The notes under the pieces are model-generated. The model ran no database searches. It was not told the origin of the DNA and saw nothing but the letters and a program-made list of their open reading frames with translations. A stretch of DNA of 64,000 bases, taken from assembly GCA_963709875.1 (NCBI GenBank), contig CAVPYB010000014.1:372001-436000 (forward strand), written 5' to 3'. Position 1 is the stretch's first letter. The number at the start of each line of letters is the position of its first letter. The DNA is from JAQBDA01 sp963709875. GTDB taxonomy: Bacteria > Chloroflexota > Anaerolineae > Anaerolineales > UBA4823. Shown here one piece after another: positions 1 to 9,304 of this stretch. A program made the translations under genes and the position numbers.

Positions 1-486
1 GGCTATCTGTGCCATCTGCAGGCGGACTGGCTGTGGGTAAGGGAAATCTTCCTTCCGGTTTTCGGTAAGAGGGCCAGTTGGGAGTCCTTCTCAAGACGGC
101 TTTACATCCATAATGTGCTGCGGACGTATCTGGACCAGGAGATCCTGCCGAGCCTTACGAATGGCACTGCGACCAATATCAATCAGGCTCACCCGCTCAA
201 CTGGCTGCCATTCGTAGCTGATACCTATCTATATCACTGGCGTAATTACCTGGCAGAACAGCTTCATCCCGGAGCGAAGGTTGAGACTGTAGAGGTCTTT
301 GCGGCCCGGCAGGGGATATCACCGCAGGAGTATTACCATCTGCTCGCATCCAGCGAGCGGATGGAAGCAGAGGTGTTTTCTCGTTTGCCTAAAGAGTTGT
401 TGGACCATTACCGGGGAGCATTAATCGAAGAAAATCTACGCTTGATCCAAGTGTACATGGAGTCGAGTACGAGCCTGGCAGACTGA
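1..486 (+). CDS. Zinc-dependent phospholipase C-like / HD-like hydrolase, C-terminal part (5' partial)
   Basis: The reading frame is open from the first base of the window, so the N-terminus is missing. The visible 161 residues begin GYLCHLQADWLW and include LYIHNVLRTYLDQEI. His/Asp-rich helices of the type H-L-x-x-D-x-L/W followed by HNVLR resemble the all-helical zinc-dependent phospholipase C/nuclease-like proteins common in Chloroflexota; this assignment is from memory and tentative. The C-terminus is mostly helical with no signal or membrane segment. It ends at TGA 74 bases before the next gene. Possible role: phosphoesterase or structural relative; substrate unknown. Confidence 0.6.
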   Translation, partial: GYLCHLQADWLWVREIFLPVFGKRASWESFSRRLYIHNVLRTYLDQEILPSLTNGTATNINQAHPLNWLPFVADTYLYHWRNYLAEQLHPGAKVETVEVFAARQGISPQEYYHLLASSERMEAEVFSRLPKELLDHYRGALIEENLRLIQVYMESSTSLAD

Positions 487-559
487 ATCAGGCGCTTTTA
501 CGCCGCCTCGCCGGCAGCAGGATTTGTTTAATAGGGAATGATGTTTTCGAGGTGCTTGT

Positions 560-1390
560 ATGAATGTTATTGACTGTGCTGAGGTTCAAGGCCAAGATGG
601 TCAGTCAAAGTCGCGGGATAGAATATGGGGTTCATTGAGAATAGGACGCGGCGCGTCGCAAGATGATGAAGCGCAGGAAGCCGTAATTGCTGCGTTTAAC
701 CGCATTGTGTCCAACAAATATTTTATGCTGCGCAATGTTCAGCTGCCTGGATCAAAAACACTTGTGCCGCTGGTTCTGGTCGGACCTGTCGGAATCTGGG
801 TCCTGAATCCCAGCATGCTGCGAGGTGTGTTCCGAGCCAAAGGGGATAGCTGGGAGATTATCGACGATCGTAAACACACCTACAATCCGGCTGACGATAA
901 CCTGCTAGCGAATACTGATAGTATGTCGAGGGCGGTACTAGACTATTTGTCCTCCCATGGAGAGAGACAGATACCGGTCGAACCTGTTTTGGTGTTCACC
1001 AATCCGGGTATCCATATCGAGACCGTCCGTCCGATCGTCCGTATTGTGCTTGTCGACGCTCTGGACCAATTCATCTCGGGGATCGTTCAGAGCCGGCTTT
1101 TGTATGATAGTGACAAGGTACAGAAGATTGTGGACCTGTTTACCACGCCTGAGGACAATTCGTTGGATATAGGAGCAGAAGAGCAGGCTGGATTTTCCAT
1201 CACCAGCCAGGCGCGGGCGCAGGAGAGGATCGATTCGGCTGCTGCACAGTTCGATCGGATCGATTCCACATTTTCCAATGTGGAGAGGCTGCCATTCTCC
1301 TCCCGGCAGTGGATGATATTAGGAGGGCTTATTTTGGTTAATATCATCATCCTGGCGGCATTCGTAATTTATCTTTTGTTCTCGACTTGA
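560..1390 (+). CDS. NERD-like domain protein with C-terminal membrane anchor
   Basis: 276 residues. A GAGGTG Shine-Dalgarno lies 6-7 bases before ATG 560. Residues ~35-150 resemble a nuclease-related (NERD) domain: YFMLRNVQLPG followed by LVLVGPVGIWVL, where NERD proteins have a strand, then V/P-G and the active-site region. Residues ~250-275 (WMILGGLILVNIIILAAF) form one hydrophobic span, so the protein is probably tail-anchored with its domain in the cytoplasm. The usual catalytic E-x-K is not evident, so nuclease activity is doubtful. Alternative: a conserved protein of unknown function. It is co-directional with the downstream glycosyltransferase and RNase HII. Confidence 0.6.
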   Translation: MNVIDCAEVQGQDGQSKSRDRIWGSLRIGRGASQDDEAQEAVIAAFNRIVSNKYFMLRNVQLPGSKTLVPLVLVGPVGIWVLNPSMLRGVFRAKGDSWEIIDDRKHTYNPADDNLLANTDSMSRAVLDYLSSHGERQIPVEPVLVFTNPGIHIETVRPIVRIVLVDALDQFISGIVQSRLLYDSDKVQKIVDLFTTPEDNSLDIGAEEQAGFSITSQARAQERIDSAAAQFDRIDSTFSNVERLPFSSRQWMILGGLILVNIIILAAFVIYLLFST

Positions 1391-1414
1391 GTCGCAGATT
1401 AGGTCGGCTACCCA

Positions 1415-2159
1415 TTGTCTTCCATCTTCCTTTCAATCATCATCCCCGTTTTCAATGAAGAGACGCGCCTTCCGAAGACCATAGAGAAGGTGATCTCATT
1501 CTTACAAGAACAGCCATATCAGGCAGAGGTCATCCTCGTCGAGAACGGCAGCCAAGACCGAACCTTGGAGATAGCCGAGCATTACGCGCAAATCCACCCT
1601 CAGCTGCGCGTGCTTCAGGTGGATCAGCGCGGAAAAGGGATAGCGGTTCAGCATGGCATGCTGGCAGCCAAGGGCGAATATCGCTTTATGTGTGATTCAG
1701 ATTTCTCCATGCCGGTGAGCGAGGTCAACCGGTTTCTCCCTCCAGAGCTGACCGGCTGCGATATTGTGATCGCATCTCGCGAAGCCGTCGGCGCCGTGAG
1801 ATATGACGAGCCATATTACCGCCATTTTGTAGGACGGATATTTAATGGTCTGATCCGCCTCTTCGCCTTACCCGGCTTGCATGATACCCAGTGCGGTTTT
1901 AAATGCTTCCGGGCAGGTGTGGCAGAAGAGCTTTTCAAACTGCAGACCATCAAGGGTTGGTCCTTTGATGTTGAGGTACTGTTCGTCGGCAAAATGAGAG
2001 GCTATAGTATTGTCGAGCTGCCCATTCCCTGGTACTTCAACCCGGAGAGCAAGGTGAGCGTATTGAAGAGACTCACTGCGAATGGCATTGGATCTGTTTG
2101 CCATCCGGATAAATGCTCTCCGCGGCGTGTATGATATGGTTCATGCCAACCAGTTCTGA
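1415..2159 (+). CDS. Family 2 glycosyltransferase, DPM1/Alg5-like (one-base frameshift)
   Basis: The GT-A core is clear: SIIIPVFNEETRLPKT at the N-terminus, VENGSQDRT for nucleotide binding, and CDSDFSMP as the metal-binding DxD-like motif. The family transfers sugars from NDP-sugar, often to polyprenyl phosphate. In the raw frame the protein ends at 2134 with an unrelated tail. Skipping one A of the AA at 2066-2067 restores VLRDSLRMALDLFAIR and a stop at 2159, giving 247 residues. The start is a TTG with weak ribosome-binding context. The restored end overlaps the start of rnhB, as expected for an operon. Most likely a sequencing error rather than a true pseudogene. Confidence 0.8.
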
Positions 2160-2781
2160 TCCACATCGTAAGACCTATATTCCTGACTTGAGCTTTGAAT
2201 CTGTGCTCTGGGAGCAAGATCTCTGGCATGTGGTCGGGGTAGACGAGGCGGGGCGAGGCGCGCTGGCAGGTCCGGTGACCGCCGCGGCAGTTATTCTGCC
2301 TGCCGATCCCTCCCTGGTGGACATACTGGATGGCGTCGATGACTCCAAGCGGCTGACATCCAGGCAGCGCGAGACCTGGGCAGTTCGGTTGAAGGGGATT
2401 GCACTGGCTTGGGAAGTTGGATTGGCTACACATACTGAAATAGACCGGTTGGGGATCGCCCCTGCTGTCCTTCTGGCAGTTAGGCGTGCGATCAACCGCT
2501 TGAGGCAGCGACCTGACCATCTTCTGGTCGATTATCTAAAATTGCCGGGAATAGCTGTGGCGTATACATCCGTAGTCAAGGGCGACCAGCGATCGCTGAG
2601 CATTGCCGCGGCATCGATCTTTGCCAAGACCGCACGGGATGCGATGATGTGCCGGTTGGACAGCAAATATCCAGGGTACGGGTTTGCGAGGCACAAAGGG
2701 TATGGGACTGCCGGTCACCGGGCGGCGTTGGGCAAGTTGGGGGAATGCCCTGAGCACCGGAGAAGCTTCAAGCTGCGCTGA
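2143..2781 (+). CDS. rnhB: Ribonuclease HII
   Basis: Cleaves the RNA strand of RNA-DNA hybrids and starts removal of misincorporated ribonucleotides. GVDEAGRGALAGPV is the signature N-terminal motif with the first catalytic Asp and Glu. DSKRLTSRQR follows, LLVDYLKLP carries the third acidic residue, and KGDQRSLSIAAASIFAKTARD plus HKGYGTAGH are typical RNase HII blocks. Length (212 residues) fits the family. ATG 2143 was preferred over in-frame ATGs at 2113 and 2131 because it gives the normal length and overlaps the restored end of the glycosyltransferase by 17 bases. It converges with the gene ending at 2795. Confidence 0.95.
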   Translation: MPTSSDPHRKTYIPDLSFESVLWEQDLWHVVGVDEAGRGALAGPVTAAAVILPADPSLVDILDGVDDSKRLTSRQRETWAVRLKGIALAWEVGLATHTEIDRLGIAPAVLLAVRRAINRLRQRPDHLLVDYLKLPGIAVAYTSVVKGDQRSLSIAAASIFAKTARDAMMCRLDSKYPGYGFARHKGYGTAGHRAALGKLGECPEHRRSFKLR

Positions 2782-2794
2782 CAGAACTTCCGGT

Positions 2795-3403
2795 TCACCA
2801 GCCTCTGGAGGGTTTGGACATGCGGCGTTTTTGCGCCTGCATCCAGGAGGTGCGGAACGTGTCGACCTCGGTTGAGAACGCCATCCAGTCCGGCACGACG
2901 AGCACAAATCCGGATGATTGAGGTGAGAACATCTGGGGTGAGAGGAAAAGTCGCAGCAGGTACGGAGACATGGGATACGAACTAAGTTCGACGACCACCA
3001 CTGTGCGACCGTAGAAGGGGTCCAGCAGGCTGCGCTGTGCCCAGCTTGACTTGCCGGGTGGGAAAAGCTGCTGGAAAGCAGCCGGATGGACATTACGGAT
3101 GCGCTTGTAGGAGATGCTCAACCGCAGGAAGGGAGTCACCAGCCGTAGATGATCACGGCGTGGCTGAACGTATGCAGCACTCCGCGACACGAATGCAAAA
3201 ATCGTAAACCCTAAGCAGACAACCGCACCTGCGAGCAGCCAGATCTCATTTTCCAGGTTCAGTATGGGGGTTTCATTGACCCATAACCACAGCCAGATTG
3301 CTCCAAGGAGGACTCCCAAGATTAACGTTGCGACCCAGAGCCGGTCCATCGTACGGCGGTATAAAAGAAGTTTGTGCCGCTTTCCTGCTTTGCGAGTTTT
3401 CAT
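2795..3403 (-). CDS. Two-helix membrane protein with PH-like cytoplasmic domain
   Basis: 202 residues starting MKTRKAGKRHKLLLY. Two hydrophobic spans follow a basic N-terminus (LWVATLILGVLLGAIWLWLW and IWLLAGAVVCLGFTIFAFV). The rest is soluble, with patterning like bacterial PH-domain proteins (LRLVTPFLRLSISYKRIRNV, where PH-like proteins have an I-x-Y-x-x-I strand). In the raw sequence it reads on from the upstream kinase as one 502-codon frame. Correcting a duplicated base at 3456-3457 ends the kinase at 3409, five bases before this ATG, so two genes are more likely. Function unknown; its membrane location and coupling to a kinase suggest an envelope role. Confidence 0.65.
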   Translation of the reverse strand: MKTRKAGKRHKLLLYRRTMDRLWVATLILGVLLGAIWLWLWVNETPILNLENEIWLLAGAVVCLGFTIFAFVSRSAAYVQPRRDHLRLVTPFLRLSISYKRIRNVHPAAFQQLFPPGKSSWAQRSLLDPFYGRTVVVVELSSYPMSPYLLRLFLSPQMFSPQSSGFVLVVPDWMAFSTEVDTFRTSWMQAQKRRMSKPSRGW

Positions 3404-3408
3404 GCTGC

Positions 3409-4303
3409 TCAGCCGTCTCGATAAAGGGGCAGTGAAAACCAGAAAACGCTGCCGGAACTCCGGGTGGCTGTACATGCCGATGGAACCGCCCATGATCTGA
3501 ACCAGCTTCGAAGCTACATGCAGACTGGTTCCCCATCCCGGCTGGTCGCGCACATAAGTATCATCGGAACGGAAGAACGGGCTGAACAGCATGGCCTGGT
3601 CCTCTCTCTTAATCCCGATCCCGCGATCAGCGACCTCGAAGCGCAGCTGTTCCCCTTCAAGATGAGCCCCAATGGTCACCCTGTCACCGTCCGGCGTATA
3701 CATTATCGCGTTGCGCAGCAGACTGGTGATCACCTGAAGCAGCCGGTTGTAGTCTGCCGCGACGGGTGGCAGATCGGCGGGGAGGGCTGCCTCGACCGGC
3801 TGGTTTTTCTTCGACCAGAGCGGCTTTAAGCTCTGCAGGGCCTCATTCAGTGCCTGTTTGCTATCCAGGGCTTTGATATCAAGCACCATCCGTCCCGTGT
3901 TGATCCGTGACATGTCGGAAAGGTCGGATAGGAGCGCTGACATACGATCTACATTGCTGCGTATCGTTTCCAGGAAGCTGAGCTGCTGTTGATTTACCGG
4001 TCCTACGACGCCCTGGCGGAGCAGATCAGTGTAGCCTTTTATCGAGGTCATCGGCAGCCGCAGTTCGTGGGTCACTACCGATATAAATGTATTCCTCTCC
4101 TGCTCCACCTGCTTCAAATCTTGCCGTTGTCCCTCATGGCTGGTGGTGATCTGGGTGGATAGCTGCTCCACCAGATGGATCGCCTCCTGCAGGCTGTTTT
4201 CAGATTCCTGCGGCAGTGCGGATGCCGCCAGATCGGCAAGCTTGGCGTTGATTTCTGCGATCGTCTTCTGGATTTTTTCTTCTGAGCTGGGTTGGTTTGT
4301 CAT
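3409..4303 (-). CDS. Cytoplasmic sensor histidine kinase (one-base frameshift near its end)
   Basis: 297 residues after correction. A coiled N-terminus (~70 residues) has no sensor domain. The H-box is FISVVTHELRLPMTSIKGY (His ~80), the N-box SLLRNAIMYTPDG, and G1 FEVADRGIGI. G2 reads GWGTSLHVASKLV, where family members have GLGL, so ATP binding could be altered. A duplicated A (plus strand, 3456-3457) shifts the tail; removing it gives ESGSVFWFSLPLYRDG and a stop, the usual end of this kinase family. The start ATG lies in TGATATG directly after nth, implying translational coupling. No partner response regulator is adjacent. Confidence 0.8.
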
Positions 4304-4304
4304 A

Positions 4305-4979
4305 TCATTCAGTTTTATATATAGTATGGTAATAATCGCATAGCTCTTGCAGTGGACATTCAGGACACATGGGCTTACGCGCCTGGCATATCTCCCTCCC
4401 CAGGCGGATCAGGTTCAGGTGATCTGGATAGTATGCCTCAGCAGGGAGAAGGCTTGCCAGGTGGGTGTGGGCCTGCTCGACGGACATCTTCTCGGGTCGC
4501 AGCCCAATCCTTCCTGAGACTCGGTAAATATGGGTGTCAACCGGGAAGGCTGGTTTTTCTAATGCGAACTGCAGTACGATGGCAGCGGTTTTTGGACCGA
4601 CACCTTTGAACTTGAGCAGCCAGGCTTCTGCTTCATCCGCGGACAGGTCATATAAGAAATCGATGTTCAAGGCTCCTGTTTCGGCAGTTATCTGTCTGAA
4701 GATAGCCTGGATGCGCGGTCCTTTTTGGTTTGCCAGACCCGCCTGGCGGATGGCTTCGATGACGTCACCCTCATCGGCATCCCGCACTGCCTCCCAGGTT
4801 GGGAAGCGGGCGCGCAGGGAATCGAAGGCGCGATCCCGATTGGTATCGTTCGTGTTCTGGGACAGGATGGTGGATACCAGCTCGTCCAATGGTGGCAGCG
4901 GGTTTCGCCATGTGGGCTCGCCGTAAGTCTCGAGCAGGATCTGGTGGACTGCATGTGCCCGCGCGTGGAGTTCTTTCAT
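4305..4979 (-). CDS. nth: Endonuclease III (DNA glycosylase/AP lyase)
   Basis: Base-excision repair enzyme removing oxidised pyrimidines and cutting at the abasic site. The helix-hairpin-helix LLKFKGVGPKTA holds the Schiff-base lysine (K130), and VDTHIYRV holds the catalytic Asp (D148). Four cysteines (C198, C205, C208, C214) have the C-x6-C-x2-C-x5-C spacing of the 4Fe-4S cluster. Length 224 fits. It sits three bases after the asparaginase gene and directly before the kinase on the minus strand, so it is probably part of the holB-to-kinase transcript. Confidence 0.95.
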   Translation of the reverse strand: MKELHARAHAVHQILLETYGEPTWRNPLPPLDELVSTILSQNTNDTNRDRAFDSLRARFPTWEAVRDADEGDVIEAIRQAGLANQKGPRIQAIFRQITAETGALNIDFLYDLSADEAEAWLLKFKGVGPKTAAIVLQFALEKPAFPVDTHIYRVSGRIGLRPEKMSVEQAHTHLASLLPAEAYYPDHLNLIRLGREICQARKPMCPECPLQELCDYYHTIYKTE

Positions 4980-4982
4980 CGG

Positions 4983-6119
4983 TTACTCAACTGTCACAGA
5001 CTGGTTGCCGCCGGGCGAGAGATGGTTTCTCGCGATCTCAAGCTGGAAGCAGGGACGCCCGCTGCCCGCCAGCAGCTTGCGCCAGTTTAGTACCGGGAAT
5101 CCAGGCCCAAAGTATGCCATGCTGCCTGCCAGGTCCGGATCCCAAAGGCCCAGTTGGCGGAGGATCTCCAGAGACACTGCCGGGCGGATCTGTCCCCGGG
5201 GGTTGCTGACTGATCCGGTATGGCTCTTCAAGTCGCCATCCGACACTTTGATCGCCACGCCCAACCCGGGCGATCCGGGAGAAATCGCGCCGGGCATGAT
5301 GCCGATAATCTGGTAGCCTTCGGCGCCTCCTTTCGAGAGCAGGCTGCCTTTTGCATATCGCATCAGGTAGGTATCGAAGCTATCAGGACCGCCGACCATG
5401 TCTGGATGATCGATCATGGCTGCGGTTATCTTGCGGCACGCACCAGCCCGGTTATCGGTCAGCGGCGGGTCAGAACTGCCTGGGTCGCAGAGCCGGGCGA
5501 GGGCGAGCGCCGCGTTGTATAGGGGGACCGCGAAGTTGGGTGCGGAACAGCCATCGATGCCAATCCCAATCCGGTCGAGCGGCAGACCGCACATCTCGGA
5601 AAACGTTCTGGTGATGGTCTGTTGGACTGGATGCTCGGGGTTTATATAATCCTGAACGGGCTCCCCGCGCAGCCTGGCAAATGCGAGCATGCCGGTATGT
5701 TTGCCGGAACAGTTGTGGCGGTTTGCGGTGGGTGTTTCGCCTCTCTTGTCAAGTGCCTCCCGGGTGGGTTTATCGGCGATGGGATGCACCCCGCACAGCA
5801 GCTCGGATTCTGAAACGCCTGACTTGACTTGAATGCCCCCCAGTACAGCCATATGTTCGTCTGTACCGGCATGGGAGGCACAGATCAATGCGATCTCACG
5901 CTGTGTCAACTGGTAAGAGGTATCCCCACCGTTCTCGATGAAGGGCAGTGCTTGCAGGGGCTTGGCGGCAGAGCGCATGTAGGTGATGGTGTAGGGGTCG
6001 CCATAAGAGGCGATTAAATCCCCTGAAGCGCTCACGACCGCGATTGCCCCATAGTGCACCGACTCGACGACCTCTCCCCTGATCAATTCATAGATGGGTA
6101 GATAATGGTAGGTAGGCAT
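4983..6119 (-). CDS. Asparaginase, Rhizobium etli type (class 3)
   Basis: 378 residues resembling the AnsA-like asparaginase family first described in Rhizobium, which hydrolyses L-asparagine to aspartate and ammonia. Supporting blocks are RSAAKPLQALPF, CASHAGTDEHM, NCSGKHTGML (catalytic Ser/Lys region) and IDGCSAPNFAVPL. There is no signal peptide, so it should be cytoplasmic. It lies between the MBL-fold gene and nth on the same strand. A perfect 12-bp hairpin (6144-6173) precedes it. No Shine-Dalgarno is visible before ATG 6119. A related amidase activity cannot be excluded. Confidence 0.85.
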   Translation of the reverse strand: MPTYHYLPIYELIRGEVVESVHYGAIAVVSASGDLIASYGDPYTITYMRSAAKPLQALPFIENGGDTSYQLTQREIALICASHAGTDEHMAVLGGIQVKSGVSESELLCGVHPIADKPTREALDKRGETPTANRHNCSGKHTGMLAFARLRGEPVQDYINPEHPVQQTITRTFSEMCGLPLDRIGIGIDGCSAPNFAVPLYNAALALARLCDPGSSDPPLTDNRAGACRKITAAMIDHPDMVGGPDSFDTYLMRYAKGSLLSKGGAEGYQIIGIMPGAISPGSPGLGVAIKVSDGDLKSHTGSVSNPRGQIRPAVSLEILRQLGLWDPDLAGSMAYFGPGFPVLNWRKLLAGSGRPCFQLEIARNHLSPGGNQSVTVE

Positions 6120-6143
6120 AGATGATTACGTGCCAGAGCCGGA

Positions 6144-6173
6144 GTTTGGAGGGGCGGTTCAGCCCCTCCAAAC
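6144..6173. terminator. Intercistronic hairpin between MBL-fold gene and asparaginase
   Basis: Perfect 12-bp stem GTTTGGAGGGGC / GCCCCTCCAAAC with a 6-base loop, three bases after the MBL-fold stop codon. No T-run follows in either direction, so it is more likely an mRNA processing or stabilising hairpin, or a weak attenuator, than a full intrinsic terminator. Confidence 0.5.
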
Positions 6174-6175
6174 GG

Positions 6176-7051
6176 TCAATCTTGTTTTTCTTCTATTTCA
6201 CTGAGATCATACGTGTTCTGATGGTGGTACTGGCGGCTGTAGTACTGGTAGAGACCTGCCCGCAGGCGTAAGGCAAATTTTTCGTAATTTTCCTCTGGGA
6301 AGGATAAATCACCCAGCAATCTAGGGATCAGGTCTTCTGTCGTCTCAGGAATTGCGTTCTTAGCAGCCAAACGCTCCATTTGCCTGGCAATCTTCTTCAA
6401 ATGCCTGACCTGGGCACGGATTTCTTCTCTTGTAATTGGTCCACCGCGCCCGCTGATAATCTCGAAACTCTTATACTCCTTAGTGAGCAGGTCAAGATTC
6501 TCGAGCCATTCGTTGATTTCAGCATTAGCCAGAAAAGGAGGCTGGTCCGGGACGACAGTGTCCCCGATATACATCACCTGCTCCTCTGGGATGATTACCC
6601 AAATCGAGCCTGGCGTTGGGCCGGGGTGGTGTTCAAGGATAATCTCCGGACCCCCCCAATGAAGGGTCATCTGGTGGGTGAAAGTGATATCCGGCGATAC
6701 CCAGCGCGTGCCGACGACATCGTTATAGGTCTCCCACTCCGCACCGCTTTCGGCCGTTTGCCCTTTGAATACTATGGGTCTGTTCCGGTAGACCTGGGCG
6801 GTATTTTGGTGGGAGAGGATCGTGCTTTCCATTGATCGGGCCCCGAGTGTGCGGTCTAGATGCGAGTCGAGGGAGATCATCAGGCGATTTGTGCCGCCAC
6901 GCAGGTTCATCAAGGCGGAGCGCCATGCCCGGGCATCTTCTGGCTTGAGCGGCGCGTCAACCAGGATCGTGCCGTGTGGAAATACCAGCGCGCCGAGTGT
7001 TACTCCCAGATATGCATCTTCGTAGTAAATGCCTTTATTAATCTGTTTCAT
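6176..7051 (-). CDS. Metallo-beta-lactamase-fold protein with altered metal ligands
   Basis: 291 residues. The fold is recognisable: ILVDAPL, HHPGPTPGSIWV and MYIGDTVV (Asp of motif 4). The HxHxDH motif reads D-S-H-L-D-R in LISLDSHLDRTLG, so the first and third histidines are Asp and Arg. The last ligand region, usually GHG, reads SGRGGP. Only part of the di-metal site is kept, so it may bind one metal or act differently from hydrolases of the family. The last ~100 residues are helical. Starts 9 bases after the GAF/PAS kinase gene, so probably co-transcribed; no clear ribosome-binding site. Confidence 0.75.
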   Translation of the reverse strand: MKQINKGIYYEDAYLGVTLGALVFPHGTILVDAPLKPEDARAWRSALMNLRGGTNRLMISLDSHLDRTLGARSMESTILSHQNTAQVYRNRPIVFKGQTAESGAEWETYNDVVGTRWVSPDITFTHQMTLHWGGPEIILEHHPGPTPGSIWVIIPEEQVMYIGDTVVPDQPPFLANAEINEWLENLDLLTKEYKSFEIISGRGGPITREEIRAQVRHLKKIARQMERLAAKNAIPETTEDLIPRLLGDLSFPEENYEKFALRLRAGLYQYYSRQYHHQNTYDLSEIEEKQD

Positions 7052-7060
7052 CAGGTCAAT

Positions 7061-9203
7061 TTAACTGTTATTACCCTTGGGATCAGCATTCGAATTCATT
7101 ACAGGCAGTGTGAACTTGAAGCAAGAGCCTCCGTCTTCGGGGAGTTCGAGCCATATACTCCCGCCATGTTTTTCGACCGCCAGCCGGCAAAATGAAAGTC
7201 CCAGCCCGAGACCTTTGGGTCCTTCATCTGGATGCAAGCGAATGAATTTATCGAAGATACGTTCCTGATCCTCGGGAGGAATCCCCGGACCATCGTCCTG
7301 CACCCAGACCAAAATCTCCGCTTCCTGTTGTTCCGCTCCGATGGTAACCGAGCTCTCGGCAGGTGTGTATTTCACCGCGTTCTCTAATAAGTTTATCATC
7401 ACACGGCGGATCATATCCATGTCTACCCAGACATCGGGCAAACTCTCTGCGACCTGGGTGCTCACGGTCTGGTCTTTGTTCTCTGCGGTTATCGAGACAA
7501 TCTCGATCGCTTCGCTGATCATCTGGGCGGGTTGTACCCCGCTACGGTTCCCGATCGGCTGGTCGGATTCCAGCCGGCGGATATCCAGCAGGGAATTCGT
7601 CAGGCGCTGGATGCGCTCGGTGGACCGCATGGCAATATTCAGCAGCGATCTGAAGGTCTCGTCGGTATCCTCTCCCAGCAAGGTTTCCATGACATCCAGG
7701 CTGGAAACAACGTTTGCCAGAGGTGAGCGAAGGTCATGATAGATCATTGCCAGCAGATCATTGCGCATATCCTCCAGATTCTTCCGTTCCGTAATATCGC
7801 GCAATATCCACTGCAGGTGAGGAATGCTTTCAATGTTGACCTGGCGGGCATGAACCTGTACCGGCACGTGTTTACCGGACTGGGTGTAGATATTCGATTC
7901 GTACGAGACGGTGCTGCCTGTCGTCAGATTCGAGAAGCGGGGACCGACGATATCTTTGTCAACGATGCCCAGCTGGTTCATGCCCGTCGCCAACAGAGCA
8001 TCGGTATCGACATCTGTCAGCAGAGCTGCCTGCCGGTTGGCTTCCACGATCCGTCCTTCCCAATCGGTGATCAAGATCGAATCAATGCTGTCTTCAAACA
8101 ATTCACGGTAGCGCTGGTTCACGGCTTGTATGCGCTCGAATAGCTGTGCATGACGGATGGCAGAGCCAGCCAGGCTGCCAATACCGGTAAGTACCAGCAA
8201 GGCGTCTGCGTCGAAGCTGCCACCCTGGGGGTTGAGAGCTTCCAGCACACCAACCACCTGGCCGCGCGAGCGGATGGGGGCGCAGGCGATCGCTTTGGTC
8301 TCGAAGCCGATCAGTTGGTCGATCCCGGGGTAGAAACGCGGATCTTTGTCCGGTTCCATCACAATTGCACCGCGCCCTTCGCGCACCACCCAACCCGCGA
8401 CCCCTTGCCCGATGGACAGGCGCAGACCGATGATCTCTGAACTCTTGGGACCGGTTGAGGCGCGAAATACCAGTTCCGAGCCGTTTGGATCGAGAAGTGC
8501 CAGAGAGACAGCGTCCACGCGCAGAGCTTGGCTGATCTGCTCCAGGATTCTTTGCAGCACGTCATCTAATTTGAGGGTCGCTGTGATGGTTGCCGCGCTT
8601 TCAGCCAGGGCTGTCATGACCCGCGCCTGGCGCTGGCTTTCAGCATATAGGCGTGCGTTCTGCACCGCGATACCCGCCTGGTCGGCGATTGCCTGCACCA
8701 AGGCGAGATGCTCTTCAGTGAACGTGTTGGGATTAAGGTGGACTAGAGTCATCACACCGATGGCTTGCTCGCGGGAGTCAATCGGGGCGCTGACGGCCGA
8801 TTTCGGACCGGTGCGGGTCGTATCGTCGTCCGGGCGGTGCAACCAGCGTTCGTCTTTACTGGTATCCGGTACCAGGGCAGCCTGGTTGTTGCGCAGCACC
8901 CACCCAGCCAGGCCGCGCTCGAAGGTTGCCCGCAGCTGTTGTGTGGTTTGTTTGTGGACGCGCTCGCCAATTACCAGCGCCGACTCCACCGGCTGCCCGT
9001 ACTCATCCAGCACGATGATGCTGCCGCTGCTGGCGCCTACGTTTTTCATCGACAGGAATAAGAACTCGGTTCAGAACGGTCTGCAGGTCGAGAGCCGAAG
9101 CCAGCTCCCGGCTGATGTTGTACATCAGCTCGAGCGAAGCGCGTGTTGTGTGATTTTCGCTTTTCTGTGGTGGGTCTGGCAGAAATTTACGAAGGATGGA
9201 CAT
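7061..9203 (-). CDS. GAF-GAF-PAS sensor histidine kinase (one-base frameshift near N-terminus)
   Basis: About 713 residues after correction. Order: first GAF domain beginning LELMYNISRELASALDL, second GAF (~residues 190-335), PAS (FEDSIDSILITDWEGRIVEAN), HisKA with AMIYHDLRSPLANVVSS, and an ATPase domain with NLLENAVKYTP, VQDDGPGIP and GLGLGLSF. The sensor part is soluble, so it likely senses a cytoplasmic ligand or redox cue. In the raw sequence the frame breaks at AA 9063-9064; removing one base joins RVLFLSMKNVGASSGS. ATG 9203 is preferred because an extended -10 box lies upstream and no domain sequence starts earlier. Followed by the MBL-fold gene. Confidence 0.85.
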
Positions 9204-9226
9204 ATTGCATTCTCTTCTTGGCGTAG

Positions 9227-9235
9227 AGTATAGCA
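9227..9235 (-). promoter_or_regulatory. Extended -10 promoter for the GAF/PAS kinase operon
   Basis: On the minus strand TG-C-TATACT forms an extended -10 box 23 bases before ATG 9203. The 10-mer GTGCTATACT also occurs upstream of murJ (62098-62106), suggesting the same housekeeping sigma factor. Confidence 0.5.
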
Positions 9236-9304
9236 CATCTGCCAGACTGCGCCGGTTTTCAAATTGGCAAGTCTAGTCGTAATAGTCTGAACAGGCTGTG
9301 AGCG

